A stretch of DNA of 37,504 bases from Omnitrophica bacterium RIFCSPHIGHO2_02_FULL_46_20 (GCA_001804065.1 MHFG01000027.1:1-37504), one strand, 5' to 3'. Counted from the first letter of the stretch, positions 25,746 to 34,946 are shown. Notes: a model not told the origin generated them from the letters alone. Program-made: numbers and translations.

Positions 25746-26917
25746 ATAAGCGCGAGGATCTCGGCAAGAAGAAATGCTATGGCCGCTCCCATCATACCAT
25801 ATTTAGGCATAAGGATTATATTTACTACAACATTTAAGCAGGCGCTTGCCAGCACCTGTTTTAATACCTCTTTTTCAAACCCGGCCGCGACAAGGCCCGT
25901 GGAAAATGGGAGATTGAAAAACACGAATATAAGCCCAAGCGCCATTACCTTGAATGGAAGGCTCGCGGACAGGTATTCGCCGCCAAGCGCGAAAGATATT
26001 ATAGGGCCGCTTAAAACTATGATCGGCAGGACCACTAATATGGTTAAGAATAAGGATATTTTTAAGAATTTTCCGGTGGCGCTCTTGAACTGACAAATAT
26101 CATTGCTGAAAGTCGATGACAATCGCGGCAGCAAAGCATTGGCGAGAAATACCATTAACAGCGTGCATCCGCTTACGGCCCTTCTCGCGACGCTAAAACA
26201 GCCTACCTCTTCAGGGCTCTTAAATAATCCCAAAAGGACTATATCAAGTCCGTTATAAACTTGAGCGAATATAGCGATAGACCATATGATTATGGAGCTG
26301 GAAAGATAACGCTTTATCTGTTTCAGATAACCCATCTCAAACTTAGGCCTGTACCTAAAATGCAGAAGAAACGCTATCGGAATAAAAAAAGCCGCCAGTG
26401 AATACAATAGCGGGGCTTTCAGGAAGTCATTCGCGCCTTTAACAAATATATAGATAAGAAGAAATTGTAATAGCGTAGTCGCCGCGAAAGACACGAACAC
26501 CATACGCATCTTTTCCTGGCCCTGGAATGCCCAGTCGGTTCCCATAGCCGCCGCAAATAATAACAACGCGACTTCGGCCATCAGGACCTTGAACTGCGTT
26601 GACGGGCATGCCAAAAATGCCGCGGCAACGATTATAACGAATAAAACGCCTGCTATAAGCAGCTTGAAAGATACGATCTCAGAGACGTATTCCGACACCC
26701 TCTCTTTATTTTTAGCGACCTCCCTTACCCCATATGTGGATAGGCCGAGGTCTACGAAATTAAGCATATAAAATATGAACGAGTGGGCGTATGAGATGGA
26801 GCCGAATGCCTCGGCCTTTAGGGTTCTGGCGAGATATATGAATAGGGCGATGCTAAAAAACGAGCCAGCTATATTAGCGGCCGCCATCCATATGAAATTT
26901 TTCTCTAATCTTCCCAC
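25694..26917 (-). CDS. Flippase (MOP superfamily, polysaccharide export)
   Basis: NFIWMAAANIAGSFFSIALFIYLARTLKAEAFGSISYAHSFIFYMLNFVDLGLSTYGVREVAKNK. Confidence 0.88.
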   Translation of the reverse strand: MGRLEKNFIWMAAANIAGSFFSIALFIYLARTLKAEAFGSISYAHSFIFYMLNFVDLGLSTYGVREVAKNKERVSEYVSEIVSFKLLIAGVLFVIIVAAAFLACPSTQFKVLMAEVALLLFAAAMGTDWAFQGQEKMRMVFVSFAATTLLQFLLIYIFVKGANDFLKAPLLYSLAAFFIPIAFLLHFRYRPKFEMGYLKQIKRYLSSSIIIWSIAIFAQVYNGLDIVLLGLFKSPEEVGCFSVARRAVSGCTLLMVFLANALLPRLSSTFSNDICQFKSATGKFLKISLFLTILVVLPIIVLSGPIISFALGGEYLSASLPFKVMALGLIFVFFNLPFSTGLVAAGFEKEVLKQVLASACLNVVVNIILMPKYGMMGAAIAFLLAEILALIWILCAYRKNISVCRRS

Positions 26918-28125
26918 TATTTTTTATTTATGAACCCTCTGATTAGATCGATATAATCGCTGGCCTTGTCTGCCACGCCGCCTGCGGCATCTCCCTGTTT
27001 CGTTATCTGTTCGACAACAGAGGAGATCTTATCTATCGCCATTGAGGTAATCGCGCGTTTTGATATGGGCCCAAGATAAAATTGAGGATTTGTCATATCG
27101 CCTTTTATTTTGAAATCGAAGACTATATCTCCTGAGGTTGTGGTAAAATAACGCATCAAATCCTGAGCGTTTGTTTCCCACATTTGTGAGCTTTCATAAC
27201 CCGGCTTGATATAGAATTGTATATGCGATAATATTATCTCATTGGTCGAGCCGATATTTCCGTTATCAAAATCAAAAACAAGGGCCCCGGAAAACATGCC
27301 TCTTTTGAATACAAAAGGCGAAAACTTGTCATAGTAAGGTTCAAACGCCAATAAATCCAGGCTCGACACGTCGAACCTGTTCGACATAGTAATTCTTGGC
27401 GTAGCCGGGTTTAATGACGCCTTCCATTTTATAACTTCGTTTCGAGATTCATTCATATTCCCTTCGAGTGTAAAGGATAGGGCAAGTATCTTTGAATAAT
27501 TGTCATCTAAGCTGATAGAGACTTCTCCGTTCAAAGAATTAACGGTTATCAAATGCGGCTTATCATAAGGAAGAGCGTCCAAAAACGCTATTCTCCCGTC
27601 TTTTATGCCGAACGAGCCGGGTAATTCTATAATATCGGATAATTTCCTGCCGCGCTGCGGGCCTTGCTTGGCTTCTGAAGGAGCTTTATCCGTATTGGCT
27701 TGGGCGGGTAAACCTTCTCTTTCCTTAGGCGTAATACTCTTTATAAAATTCCCCATTTCAACAACGTTAATCCTGCCATCCCTATGCCTTTCTATTTCAA
27801 TGTCTGCCCCCTTAAAGAAAACATCCGATATCTCAATGCCTTCCGGAATCCCTTTGCCTTTGATCCCATATCTACAGCTTATATCGTTTATTTTTAATAA
27901 ATATTCTGAGGAGAACCCGGGCGGATTCAAAATCTTAAAATCATTTAAAGAAATTTTACTGCCGGCAAAATCAAAATTTATCTTATCTATCTTTACATAG
28001 CTTGGCAGATTCTCGCGTATAATTTTTTCCGCGTAATATTGTATTATCGCGTGCCTGTAAATATATATCGCTGCAATAACTATCGCTATTATTATGATGA
28101 TCAATATAAATATTTTTTTAAACAT
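26917..28125 (-). CDS. AsmA-like/DUF748-type envelope protein
   Basis: Single N-terminal TM then KIDKINFDFAGSKISLNDFKILNPPGF and an AsmA-like repeat pattern. Confidence 0.7.
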   Translation of the reverse strand: MFKKIFILIIIIIAIVIAAIYIYRHAIIQYYAEKIIRENLPSYVKIDKINFDFAGSKISLNDFKILNPPGFSSEYLLKINDISCRYGIKGKGIPEGIEISDVFFKGADIEIERHRDGRINVVEMGNFIKSITPKEREGLPAQANTDKAPSEAKQGPQRGRKLSDIIELPGSFGIKDGRIAFLDALPYDKPHLITVNSLNGEVSISLDDNYSKILALSFTLEGNMNESRNEVIKWKASLNPATPRITMSNRFDVSSLDLLAFEPYYDKFSPFVFKRGMFSGALVFDFDNGNIGSTNEIILSHIQFYIKPGYESSQMWETNAQDLMRYFTTTSGDIVFDFKIKGDMTNPQFYLGPISKRAITSMAIDKISSVVEQITKQGDAAGGVADKASDYIDLIRGFINKK

Positions 28126-29045
28126 TATTGATTATCCTTAAATAGATCCAAAAATCGGTCTTCATACAACTTATATAAGTCCCACCTATCAAGCTCTTTC
28201 TTAAGGACTAACGCCTTCTTCTTATCCTGTTTCGCTTCCAGGAAAAGCTTTTCTATCTTCTCCATGATATACCCGGGGATCTTCTTCTCTTGCGGGCGCG
28301 ACTCCGGACTTTCTTCCTCTATAGTAAATACGTCCTTCACCTTATCTTCTACTATAGCCATCCTCTCTTCCATATCCTTTATGTATCCGATTAGCTCGTG
28401 AAAGTCTATCTTGATATCAAGCATCTTGGCCAAAACCTCTATTATGGCTTGCGACGCCTTTGGATTTGGCAGGCTTATCGCATATTGAGGCATCGTTGCT
28501 AAAAGACACGCCGCGTCAATGCCTCTTTTCGCGGCAAAACTAAGCATAAGGCCGTTAAGGCCGGATATATGCCCGCCTTCCATGAGCTTTACGCCTGATT
28601 TTGTAAAAAGATTTCGCAAGCTCTCTTTATTCACCACACCGTAAACCTCGGGAATATCTCCATAGCTGATCGGAAGCGGAAACGCCGCAGCCGTATAGAT
28701 CCTCGACGTCTTAAGATCTGCGGCAATATCAAGAACTTTATCCAACAGCTCTATGCCGTTTTTGCCTGTCAGCTGCACTTCGCCCTCGAATATTATAATA
28801 TCAGGATTTTTTACGTAATAAAACGTGTTTAACGGAGGTTTTGGAAATTTTGATATGCCGTCTTCGACCTCTACCGCGTCAAGCGTTGCCAGCGGATCCA
28901 TCTTTATCTCGGCGAACCTTACTGCCTTCAAATTCTTACGTATATAATCAGCGGTGCCTAACGCGACATTTCCCATGCCGGGCCATGCGGCGATCATTGA
29001 CGGATTCGTAACCTCTATTTTTTTATAGAATTTTATCTCATCCAT
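28125..29045 (-). CDS. PAC2 family protein (proteasome assembly chaperone-like)
   Basis: MIAAWPGMGNVALGTADYI; EGEVQLTGKNGIELLDKVLDIA; MEGGHISGLNGLMLSFAAKRGIDAACLLATMP. Confidence 0.85.
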   Translation of the reverse strand: MDEIKFYKKIEVTNPSMIAAWPGMGNVALGTADYIRKNLKAVRFAEIKMDPLATLDAVEVEDGISKFPKPPLNTFYYVKNPDIIIFEGEVQLTGKNGIELLDKVLDIAADLKTSRIYTAAAFPLPISYGDIPEVYGVVNKESLRNLFTKSGVKLMEGGHISGLNGLMLSFAAKRGIDAACLLATMPQYAISLPNPKASQAIIEVLAKMLDIKIDFHELIGYIKDMEERMAIVEDKVKDVFTIEEESPESRPQEKKIPGYIMEKIEKLFLEAKQDKKKALVLKKELDRWDLYKLYEDRFLDLFKDNQ

Positions 29046-29063
29046 ATATTAATATTCCATACC

Positions 29064-29188
29064 ATTGCTGTACAAATTAGACGTCATTGCGAGAAGGCGC
29101 TTTAGCGCCGACGAAGCAATCTAAAAAAAGAGATTGCTTCGCTCATTTCATTCGCTCGCAATGACGAAGGAATTATGCGCACTGCTCA
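29064..29188. repeat. MITE/REP-like intergenic element, copy 1
   Basis: Palindromic CATTGCGAG...GACGAAGCAATCT..AGATTGCTTCG...CTCGCAATGAC; right end gaattatgcgcactgctca identical to copy 2 at 33344-33487. Confidence 0.75.
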
Positions 29189-29193
29189 AATAA

Positions 29194-29757
29194 TTAAAAC
29201 AGGCTTTTGTCAATACCTGTTTCCCATAAACCTTTATTTTTTTCTCTTGCTTCTTTTTGCAGTTTCAGAAAATAGCCGGCATACTTGACGTTCGGCGGGA
29301 TAGTCATAACTTGAGCGTATCCTTCTTCTATGATCTTCGCGTTCAAGAATGTTCCGTCTTCCAAATAAACATAAGCAAGGAGCCTGCCGTATTTATCACG
29401 CTTTTCGACATCGAACTCTAACCTCACCATCTTACCCTGAACCTTTCTTCTGGTAAAATCAGACGCCTCTATGCCCATCCTGATAATGCTCTTTATATCA
29501 CTGCCGCTTCTTTTGGAATCCCGTACGATCTTTTTATTATACCGCGATTCGGGCGTATCGATCCCGATAAACCGGACATACCCGCCATTGGAAAGTTTTA
29601 TTGTATCGCCGTCTATTGCGCGGCTGACAAAAACAAGCCCGTTATTCAGCGAAGAAGAATTTTTTTGATGCGGCAGGCATCGCATCCCAAAGTATGCCAA
29701 AACCGCCGCCAATAGGATCGCTATGCTTACAATATTTTTAAGTTCTCTTTTTGTCAT
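29194..29757 (-). CDS. Thermonuclease (SNase) family protein
   Basis: RAIDGDTIKLSNGGYVRFIGIDTPES...EFDVEKRDKYGRLLAYVYLEDG. Confidence 0.92.
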   Translation of the reverse strand: MTKRELKNIVSIAILLAAVLAYFGMRCLPHQKNSSSLNNGLVFVSRAIDGDTIKLSNGGYVRFIGIDTPESRYNKKIVRDSKRSGSDIKSIIRMGIEASDFTRRKVQGKMVRLEFDVEKRDKYGRLLAYVYLEDGTFLNAKIIEEGYAQVMTIPPNVKYAGYFLKLQKEAREKNKGLWETGIDKSLF

Positions 29758-29783
29758 ATTTTATCATGAGCTTGCCGAATGAT

Positions 29784-29829
29784 AAAAACAAGGCCTCCCT
29801 TCTAATCTTTAATTTTAGAACGGAGGCTT
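29784..29829 (-). terminator. Intrinsic terminator of the glycine-zipper gene
   Basis: Minus strand AAGCCTCCGTTCTAAAATTAAAGATTAGAAGGGAGGCCTTGTTTTT: long stem followed by a T run. Confidence 0.75.
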
Positions 29830-29843
29830 TCAATGAATTTTTA

Positions 29844-30515
29844 TTAGTAATATATTTCTTCTTCGGAAACAACCTTGCCGCTATCGTCGTATTTTCTGAG
29901 GATCTTTTTACGCGTGCCTGGCGCGCCGCTCGTATCCTCGCCGGATGTTTGAGTCGTATAACCTTGCTGCTGAGATGGCTGCGGCTTACGGTATACCCTT
30001 CTCGGCGGCGGCTGTGAAGGTGTCGTAATCGCATCGAGCAATACGCCGCCTATGACGCTTGTGCCAGCGCCGATCAGCGCGCCTTTCCCGGCGCTGCCGC
30101 CGGACGCGCCGGCTGAGATAGCTCCGACACCCGCTCCTAACAAGCCCTGCTTGAGAACTTTCTGGGTACCGGATTCCTGCGGCGGCGGTTCGTAATATTC
30201 GACGGGCTGTTCGTCCTGATAATAGTCATCTTGATCATAATATTGAGGCTGCGGGGCCCTGCGGGCGGTAGAAGCCGAAGGAGCGGTCAACATATCTAAA
30301 AGAGCGCCGCCTATGATATTGGTCCCCGCGCCTATGAGGGCGCCTTGGCCTGCAGAGCCTCCCGATGTACCGGCGGCAATCGCGCCGGTGCCTGCCCCTA
30401 ACAAGCCCTGTTTTAGTATATTTCTCGTATCCTCATCCGTGCTATACGCAAGACTTGTGCTAAATATGGTTAAAACTAAAATTGCGAAAATCATGAATAT
30501 CTTTTTTGCGGCCAT
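29844..30515 (-). CDS. Secreted glycine-zipper protein with two tandem zipper modules
   Basis: Signal peptide; LKQGLLGAGTGAIAAGTSGGSAGQGALIGAGTNIIGGALLD repeated as LKQGLLGAGVGAISAGASGGSAGKGALIGAGTSVIGGVLLD. Confidence 0.85.
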   Translation of the reverse strand: MAAKKIFMIFAILVLTIFSTSLAYSTDEDTRNILKQGLLGAGTGAIAAGTSGGSAGQGALIGAGTNIIGGALLDMLTAPSASTARRAPQPQYYDQDDYYQDEQPVEYYEPPPQESGTQKVLKQGLLGAGVGAISAGASGGSAGKGALIGAGTSVIGGVLLDAITTPSQPPPRRVYRKPQPSQQQGYTTQTSGEDTSGAPGTRKKILRKYDDSGKVVSEEEIYY

Positions 30516-30592
30516 TGTAATTATCCTCCTGTTTAATATTACACCAAAAACTGCTTAAATTCAAGAAAAAAATCAGCTTTGGAAAAAATCAG

Positions 30593-31852
30593 CTAATTTG
30601 CGTGAGAGGCTCTTGCTATGGTAGCGAGCGCGCGCGGTATCACGTATATTTTCGCATATTTGCCGACAACATCTTCCGCGCGCTGTAAAGCATCCGACAG
30701 ATTTTCGCAATATTCAATAGGGAGGCCTTCCATGAAATTTTTAAAGCCTTTTGTCACAAATATAACTTTATAATCTAACAGCGCTTTCGCGACCATATAG
30801 GCCCTATGTTCTCCCGCAACGCAGCCTTTTATTCTGACATGATTAACAAAATTCTCCGCTGAACGCATATTTTTCAACTCTTCATAGAATCTTTTCTCAG
30901 CATAGCTCTCCCCTATCCCGTCTCTAAGTTCTGCGGCCACTATCACTACCCCGCCTTTTCTGACTACCGGCTTATCAACGCTCAAAATATAGTTTATGGC
31001 TCTTGATGCCTGATAAAGGTTAACATCTTTTGGACAGCCTATGCCGCATATTACGATATCGGCTTTTGTTTTCGCCTCGACCTCAAAAACAGTCTTCGCG
31101 AAATCCGCGCCTTTTTTAAATACATCTTTTACCGGCCCCGCGAATACTTTCAAGGCCTTACCATCCGGATCATTGACAGTATTTATTGAAAATACGGGAG
31201 AGATATTTTCTATAATATGCCAAAGCGTCTCTTGGAAATGGTTGCCTTCCAAGGAGCCTATGTTTGTAGCCGCGTCATCCAAAAATTTTACGCTATGTGT
31301 CGCGTTTATAGTCGCCTCGCCGGCAAGCCCTATCGCAATCGTCTTGGCGCCCCCGCTATATCCCGCGTACAGATGCGGCTCTATGACGCCTATCGATATT
31401 ATAAAATCGTAATTAAGCACTCTCTTGTCTAATGCCGCGGGAACGTCATACTTGGTCTTTCCGAAATGTAGGCATGATTTACCATACGGGTCATGCTGCA
31501 GAATTCTGCAACGTTTTAAAATAGGGAATCCTAAAAGCCTTCGAAGCTGATCGGGTGTATGTTTTTTGTGCAGACCGGTGGCTATTATTATATCCATAGA
31601 CCTCGAGGGGATGGAAATTTTTTTTAACAAGGCCGGCAGGATCTCTTTCAGATGGCCGCTTCTCGTGGCGTCAGGAACTACAATCAGAACTTTTTTCTTA
31701 CAAAAAGGCACATCTTTTTCTCTCAAGGCTTTTAAAACTAATTTGCTTATACTTTTTGCAGGCTCCATTTTATTCTGCAGTATTCCCAGAAGCCTATTTT
31801 CCGGCAAAGAAAGTTTTAAAGCGCCTCTGCCGTAAGGAATATTTATTGTCAT
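30593..31852 (-). CDS. larA: LarA-like nickel-dependent lactate racemase family (DUF2088)
   Basis: VLIVVPDATRSGHLKEILPAL; IATGLHKKHTPDQLRRLLG; GVIEPHLYAGYSGGAKTIAIGLAGEATINATHSVKFL. Confidence 0.85.
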   Translation of the reverse strand: MTINIPYGRGALKLSLPENRLLGILQNKMEPAKSISKLVLKALREKDVPFCKKKVLIVVPDATRSGHLKEILPALLKKISIPSRSMDIIIATGLHKKHTPDQLRRLLGFPILKRCRILQHDPYGKSCLHFGKTKYDVPAALDKRVLNYDFIISIGVIEPHLYAGYSGGAKTIAIGLAGEATINATHSVKFLDDAATNIGSLEGNHFQETLWHIIENISPVFSINTVNDPDGKALKVFAGPVKDVFKKGADFAKTVFEVEAKTKADIVICGIGCPKDVNLYQASRAINYILSVDKPVVRKGGVVIVAAELRDGIGESYAEKRFYEELKNMRSAENFVNHVRIKGCVAGEHRAYMVAKALLDYKVIFVTKGFKNFMEGLPIEYCENLSDALQRAEDVVGKYAKIYVIPRALATIARASHAN

Positions 31853-33333
31853 ACTAAGCCAAGCGCCTCTTTTGGAAAAATATTATCTAATCCGAGAACG
31901 CAATTAGGGTCGAGGGCCTTTTTTATCCTGGCCATTTCCAGTATGCCTTCATGGCCGTACATTTCTTCCAGATATTCGCGCCGCGTCTTTCCTATTCCGT
32001 GTTCGGCTGAGACTGTTCCGCCTAAAGCGACGGCTTTCTTTACAAACTTAAGGCATATCTCTTCTGAAATCTTAAGCTCTTTTTCATCTCTGGGGAGAAG
32101 ATTTACATGGACGTGGCATTCACCGATGTGGCCAAATACGGCATGCTCTATTCCAGCTCTTTTTAGAGCGCCGGCATAGCAGCGCATCATATCCAGAAAT
32201 TTGCTTTCGGGAACGGCTATGTCAGTGCTAATTTTCCGGAAGCCGTTTCTCTTGACGATCTCATTTATTGACTCAGGGATCGCATGGCGAAATTGGGTAA
32301 ATGTCTCGCGCATCTTTTCTGTCATCGCGACCCATGTATTATCTAAAAACGCGTTGTGTTTCGAGATAAGTTTTAGCCAGCTATCCACGCTTCTTTCTTC
32401 ATCCGCACCCGCTGCTTCCTGCTCAAAAAATATCGCGGCAGAGGCATCTTTCGGAACCGCGCTATTCTTTTGACGCAATAATTTAAGCGCGTTTTCGTCG
32501 AAATATTCAATGGATAGCGCGTCGATACCGTCGGCTTTGTTTTTATCCTTTGATAGGGTTCTCGCTTCAGCCGCAAAATTCCATGAATCCGAATATTCCT
32601 TAAAGAACACGAAAGAGCTGAATATCTTTGGCGGTTTTTTTGTCAGGCCCAATTCCATCTCTACTATTATAGAAAGCGTCCCTTCCTGCCCTATAAATAA
32701 ATCAATCGCATCCATTCCGGTTCGCGCAAAATATCCCGCGGAATTTTTTACCTTTGGCATTTTATAGGCCGGTAAAGGTATTTTTATTTCTTGGCCGCTA
32801 TCAAGCCGAATCGTAGAATATTTTTTTGTTAATAAATTTTGCCCGCGCTTTATTTCGTATATTTCACCGCTCGCCAGCACCATCTTCAGGCGCTCCACAT
32901 AAATTCTAGTAGAGCCATATTTGAACGATCTTGAGCCGGAGGCATTTGTCGCGACAGTGCCGCCTAAAAACGCGGTTTTTTCCGTAGGATAACAGGCGTA
33001 AAAAAGGCCTTTCCTTTCGCACTCGTTCTTAAAATCCTCGACCAAAACGCCTGCCTGAACGATAGCGCGGAATCCTCCTTCTGAAATCTCGATTATTTTA
33101 TTGAATTTTTCGAGCGATACCACTATACCGCCAAAAGGAATGCGCGAACCAGTGGTGCCTGTGCCTCCGCCGGATATTGTTATGGGGAGTTTATTTTGAT
33201 TTGCTTCTTTCACAAATTCTGATAAAGCGGTTATATCTTCGGGAAAAGCTACGCTATCGGCGTGACCGCCTTTTAAGTTTGAGCTGTCCTCAAAATAGCC
33301 CCTTATCACATCCTGGTCTTTTTTGATTAACAC
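31849..33333 (-). CDS. FAD-binding oxidase (GlcD / D-lactate dehydrogenase-like)
   Basis: LPITISGGGTGTTGSRIPFGGIVVSLEKFNKI; GHIGECHVHVNLLP; GGTVSAEHGIGKTRREYL. Confidence 0.9.
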   Translation of the reverse strand: MLIKKDQDVIRGYFEDSSNLKGGHADSVAFPEDITALSEFVKEANQNKLPITISGGGTGTTGSRIPFGGIVVSLEKFNKIIEISEGGFRAIVQAGVLVEDFKNECERKGLFYACYPTEKTAFLGGTVATNASGSRSFKYGSTRIYVERLKMVLASGEIYEIKRGQNLLTKKYSTIRLDSGQEIKIPLPAYKMPKVKNSAGYFARTGMDAIDLFIGQEGTLSIIVEMELGLTKKPPKIFSSFVFFKEYSDSWNFAAEARTLSKDKNKADGIDALSIEYFDENALKLLRQKNSAVPKDASAAIFFEQEAAGADEERSVDSWLKLISKHNAFLDNTWVAMTEKMRETFTQFRHAIPESINEIVKRNGFRKISTDIAVPESKFLDMMRCYAGALKRAGIEHAVFGHIGECHVHVNLLPRDEKELKISEEICLKFVKKAVALGGTVSAEHGIGKTRREYLEEMYGHEGILEMARIKKALDPNCVLGLDNIFPKEALGLV

Positions 33334-33343
33334 GGTAATTAAG

Positions 33344-33487
33344 TGAGGGGTGTGTATAATTCATACCAGGTCATTCTGAGGAGCGATAGCGACGAAGAAT
33401 CTAAACAATTGAGATTCTTCTCCCGCCATGACTCATAATAGGCGCGGGGCGGGATCAGAATGACGATAGAATTATGCGCACTGCTCA
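33344..33487. repeat. MITE-like element, copy 2, with 19-bp imperfect TIRs
   Basis: TIR-L TGAGGGGTGTGTATAATTC (33344-33362), TIR-R GAATTATGCGCACTGCTCA (33469-33487), 4 mismatches; flanked by direct ATTAAG; internal AGAATCT/AGATTCT palindrome. Confidence 0.75.
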
Positions 33488-33537
33488 ATTAAGTATATAC
33501 AGTAAAGAGAGATTTGACAATAAAAATCCGTAGAAAA

Positions 33538-33580
33538 AGGGACAGCGACTATTTATCACTAATGAATAGTCGCTGTCCCT
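33538..33580 (-). terminator. Perfect 16-bp hairpin (REP-like) followed by T run on the minus strand
   Basis: agggacagcgactatt (33538-33553) / aatagtcgctgtccct (33565-33580), 11-nt loop, then TTTTTC on the minus strand; lies just after the stop of 33588-33959. Confidence 0.7.
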
Positions 33581-33587
33581 ACGAATA

Positions 33588-33959
33588 TTATTTCTTAATG
33601 GAATTCAGCGCTTCGCGCGCCTCTTTATCTTCCCACTCTTTCTTGAATCGCAGATCGTTCTTATTCGAATCGGAAGTTTTGAGCGGAGGCTGAACAGCCG
33701 CCATTTGGCATATTCCAGCGGCCGGTTGGTAGTTATATTTCGTCTTTATCCCTGAGAGAAAACCCAAGGTGACCAATATTATTACCGCTGTTATCCTTGC
33801 GGCAGAGTTATTGTAAAAACGCACAGGCTTTGTCGCGTATTTCATTTCTATGCCTGACATTATGTTGCCGGACAGGTAATCACCGACTATTTCCATCGCT
33901 TCATCTTTATTTGCCGCTTCGGAAGTTATCTCGATGTTGGTTTTATACTTAATTGCCAT
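33588..33959 (-). CDS. Hypothetical membrane protein
   Basis: 123 aa, one hydrophobic segment AARITAVIILVTLGFLSGI. Confidence 0.6.
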   Translation of the reverse strand: MAIKYKTNIEITSEAANKDEAMEIVGDYLSGNIMSGIEMKYATKPVRFYNNSAARITAVIILVTLGFLSGIKTKYNYQPAAGICQMAAVQPPLKTSDSNKNDLRFKKEWEDKEAREALNSIKK

Positions 33960-34054
33960 GTTATCTCCTATTCAATACTTTTAACTAATGCTAAGTATAG
34001 CATTAGATTAGAGAATAGGCAAGAGAAATATCTAACTATTTTAAACCTTAACTT

Positions 34055-34627
34055 TTAGATTTTATCTAAGGAGAGGCCGAGTTCGTAGGATTTTAGGAGC
34101 GCGTCTTTTAGTTTTTTGGAATTATTAGTCATTTTATTCGTTCCGCATACGAAAAGTTCGCCGGCGTACTCAACATCGAGGGTTACAAAAAATATATTTA
34201 TTATCTTTTTAGCGCTTTCAAAGTACTCTCTATTGTCCTTGCCCGCTACACATATAAAAATGCCTTTCCGCGACTTTGGACGCGCCATGCCCTTCTTCAA
34301 AATATATTTCTTGACCCAGAGGCTTTGACACCTGTCAATCATCGCTTTAAGCTGGGCTGTTACGGTTCCAAAATATATCGGGGACGCTATGATAAAACCG
34401 TCGGCATGCTCAAGTTTTTCGTAAACGGCTCTCATGTCGTCGCTAAGAACGCATACGCCTGTTTCGTCGCAGCCGCCGCATGCCTGGCAGGGTTTAAAAT
34501 CAAGATCGTTTAAGATTATCTTGTCTGTGCCGGCGCCTCCGGCTCTTGCGCCGTCAAGAGCCTCGTTTAATAAAAGATTGGTAAATCCCTCTTTCTTGGG
34601 GCTGCCGCTTATTCCAAGAATCTTCAC
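34055..34627 (-). CDS. Flavodoxin-fold NAD(P)H-dependent (iron-sulfur) flavoprotein
   Basis: MKILGISGSPKKEGFTNLLLNEAL; FKPCQACGGCDETGVCVLSDDM; ASPIYFGTVTAQLKAMIDR. Starts with GTG. Confidence 0.88.
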   Translation of the reverse strand: MKILGISGSPKKEGFTNLLLNEALDGARAGGAGTDKIILNDLDFKPCQACGGCDETGVCVLSDDMRAVYEKLEHADGFIIASPIYFGTVTAQLKAMIDRCQSLWVKKYILKKGMARPKSRKGIFICVAGKDNREYFESAKKIINIFFVTLDVEYAGELFVCGTNKMTNNSKKLKDALLKSYELGLSLDKI

Positions 34628-34674
34628 CCCGCACCTTCTTCCATCCCGCTATCCTTCTTTAGAAGGTGCGGGGT
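34626..34674. promoter_or_regulatory. 14-bp inverted repeat overlapping the GTG start/SD of 34055-34627
   Basis: accccgcaccttct (34626-34639) and agaaggtgcggggt (34661-34674), 21-nt loop. Confidence 0.6.
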
Positions 34675-34679
34675 TCACC

Positions 34680-34946
34680 CTATTCTTCTCTATTCTTCCT
34701 TATCCTTAATCCTACATTTTTGGCTATGTCACAGAATTCTTTTTCGCTCAAATTATCCAGGCTCTTCCGTCGTTTATCCAACTGCTCGTTGAACTTTACA
34801 GCCTTCTCCTGCATCATCTCATGCGTCTCTTCCGAGCCGCCAAAAAGAGCGAAGTTCTTCCCCTTGGTGACCCTCACGTGGCCGTCTTTACAATCCAACC
34901 CCAAACCTAATAATAATTTTCTGTTTACTCTATTCATCCCGCTCAT
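34680..34946 (-). CDS. Small hypothetical protein
   Basis: 88 aa ORF with coding-like composition. Confidence 0.55.
   Translation of the reverse strand: MSGMNRVNRKLLLGLGLDCKDGHVRVTKGKNFALFGGSEETHEMMQEKAVKFNEQLDKRRKSLDNLSEKEFCDIAKNVGLRIRKNREE

Noticed and set aside
29738-30034. 98-aa minus-strand ORF overlapping the glycine-zipper gene end
   Set aside because: Arg-rich out-of-frame translation spanning a clear intrinsic terminator.
32373-32576. 67-aa minus-strand ORF inside the GlcD-like gene
   Set aside because: Out-of-frame shadow of a strongly supported gene.
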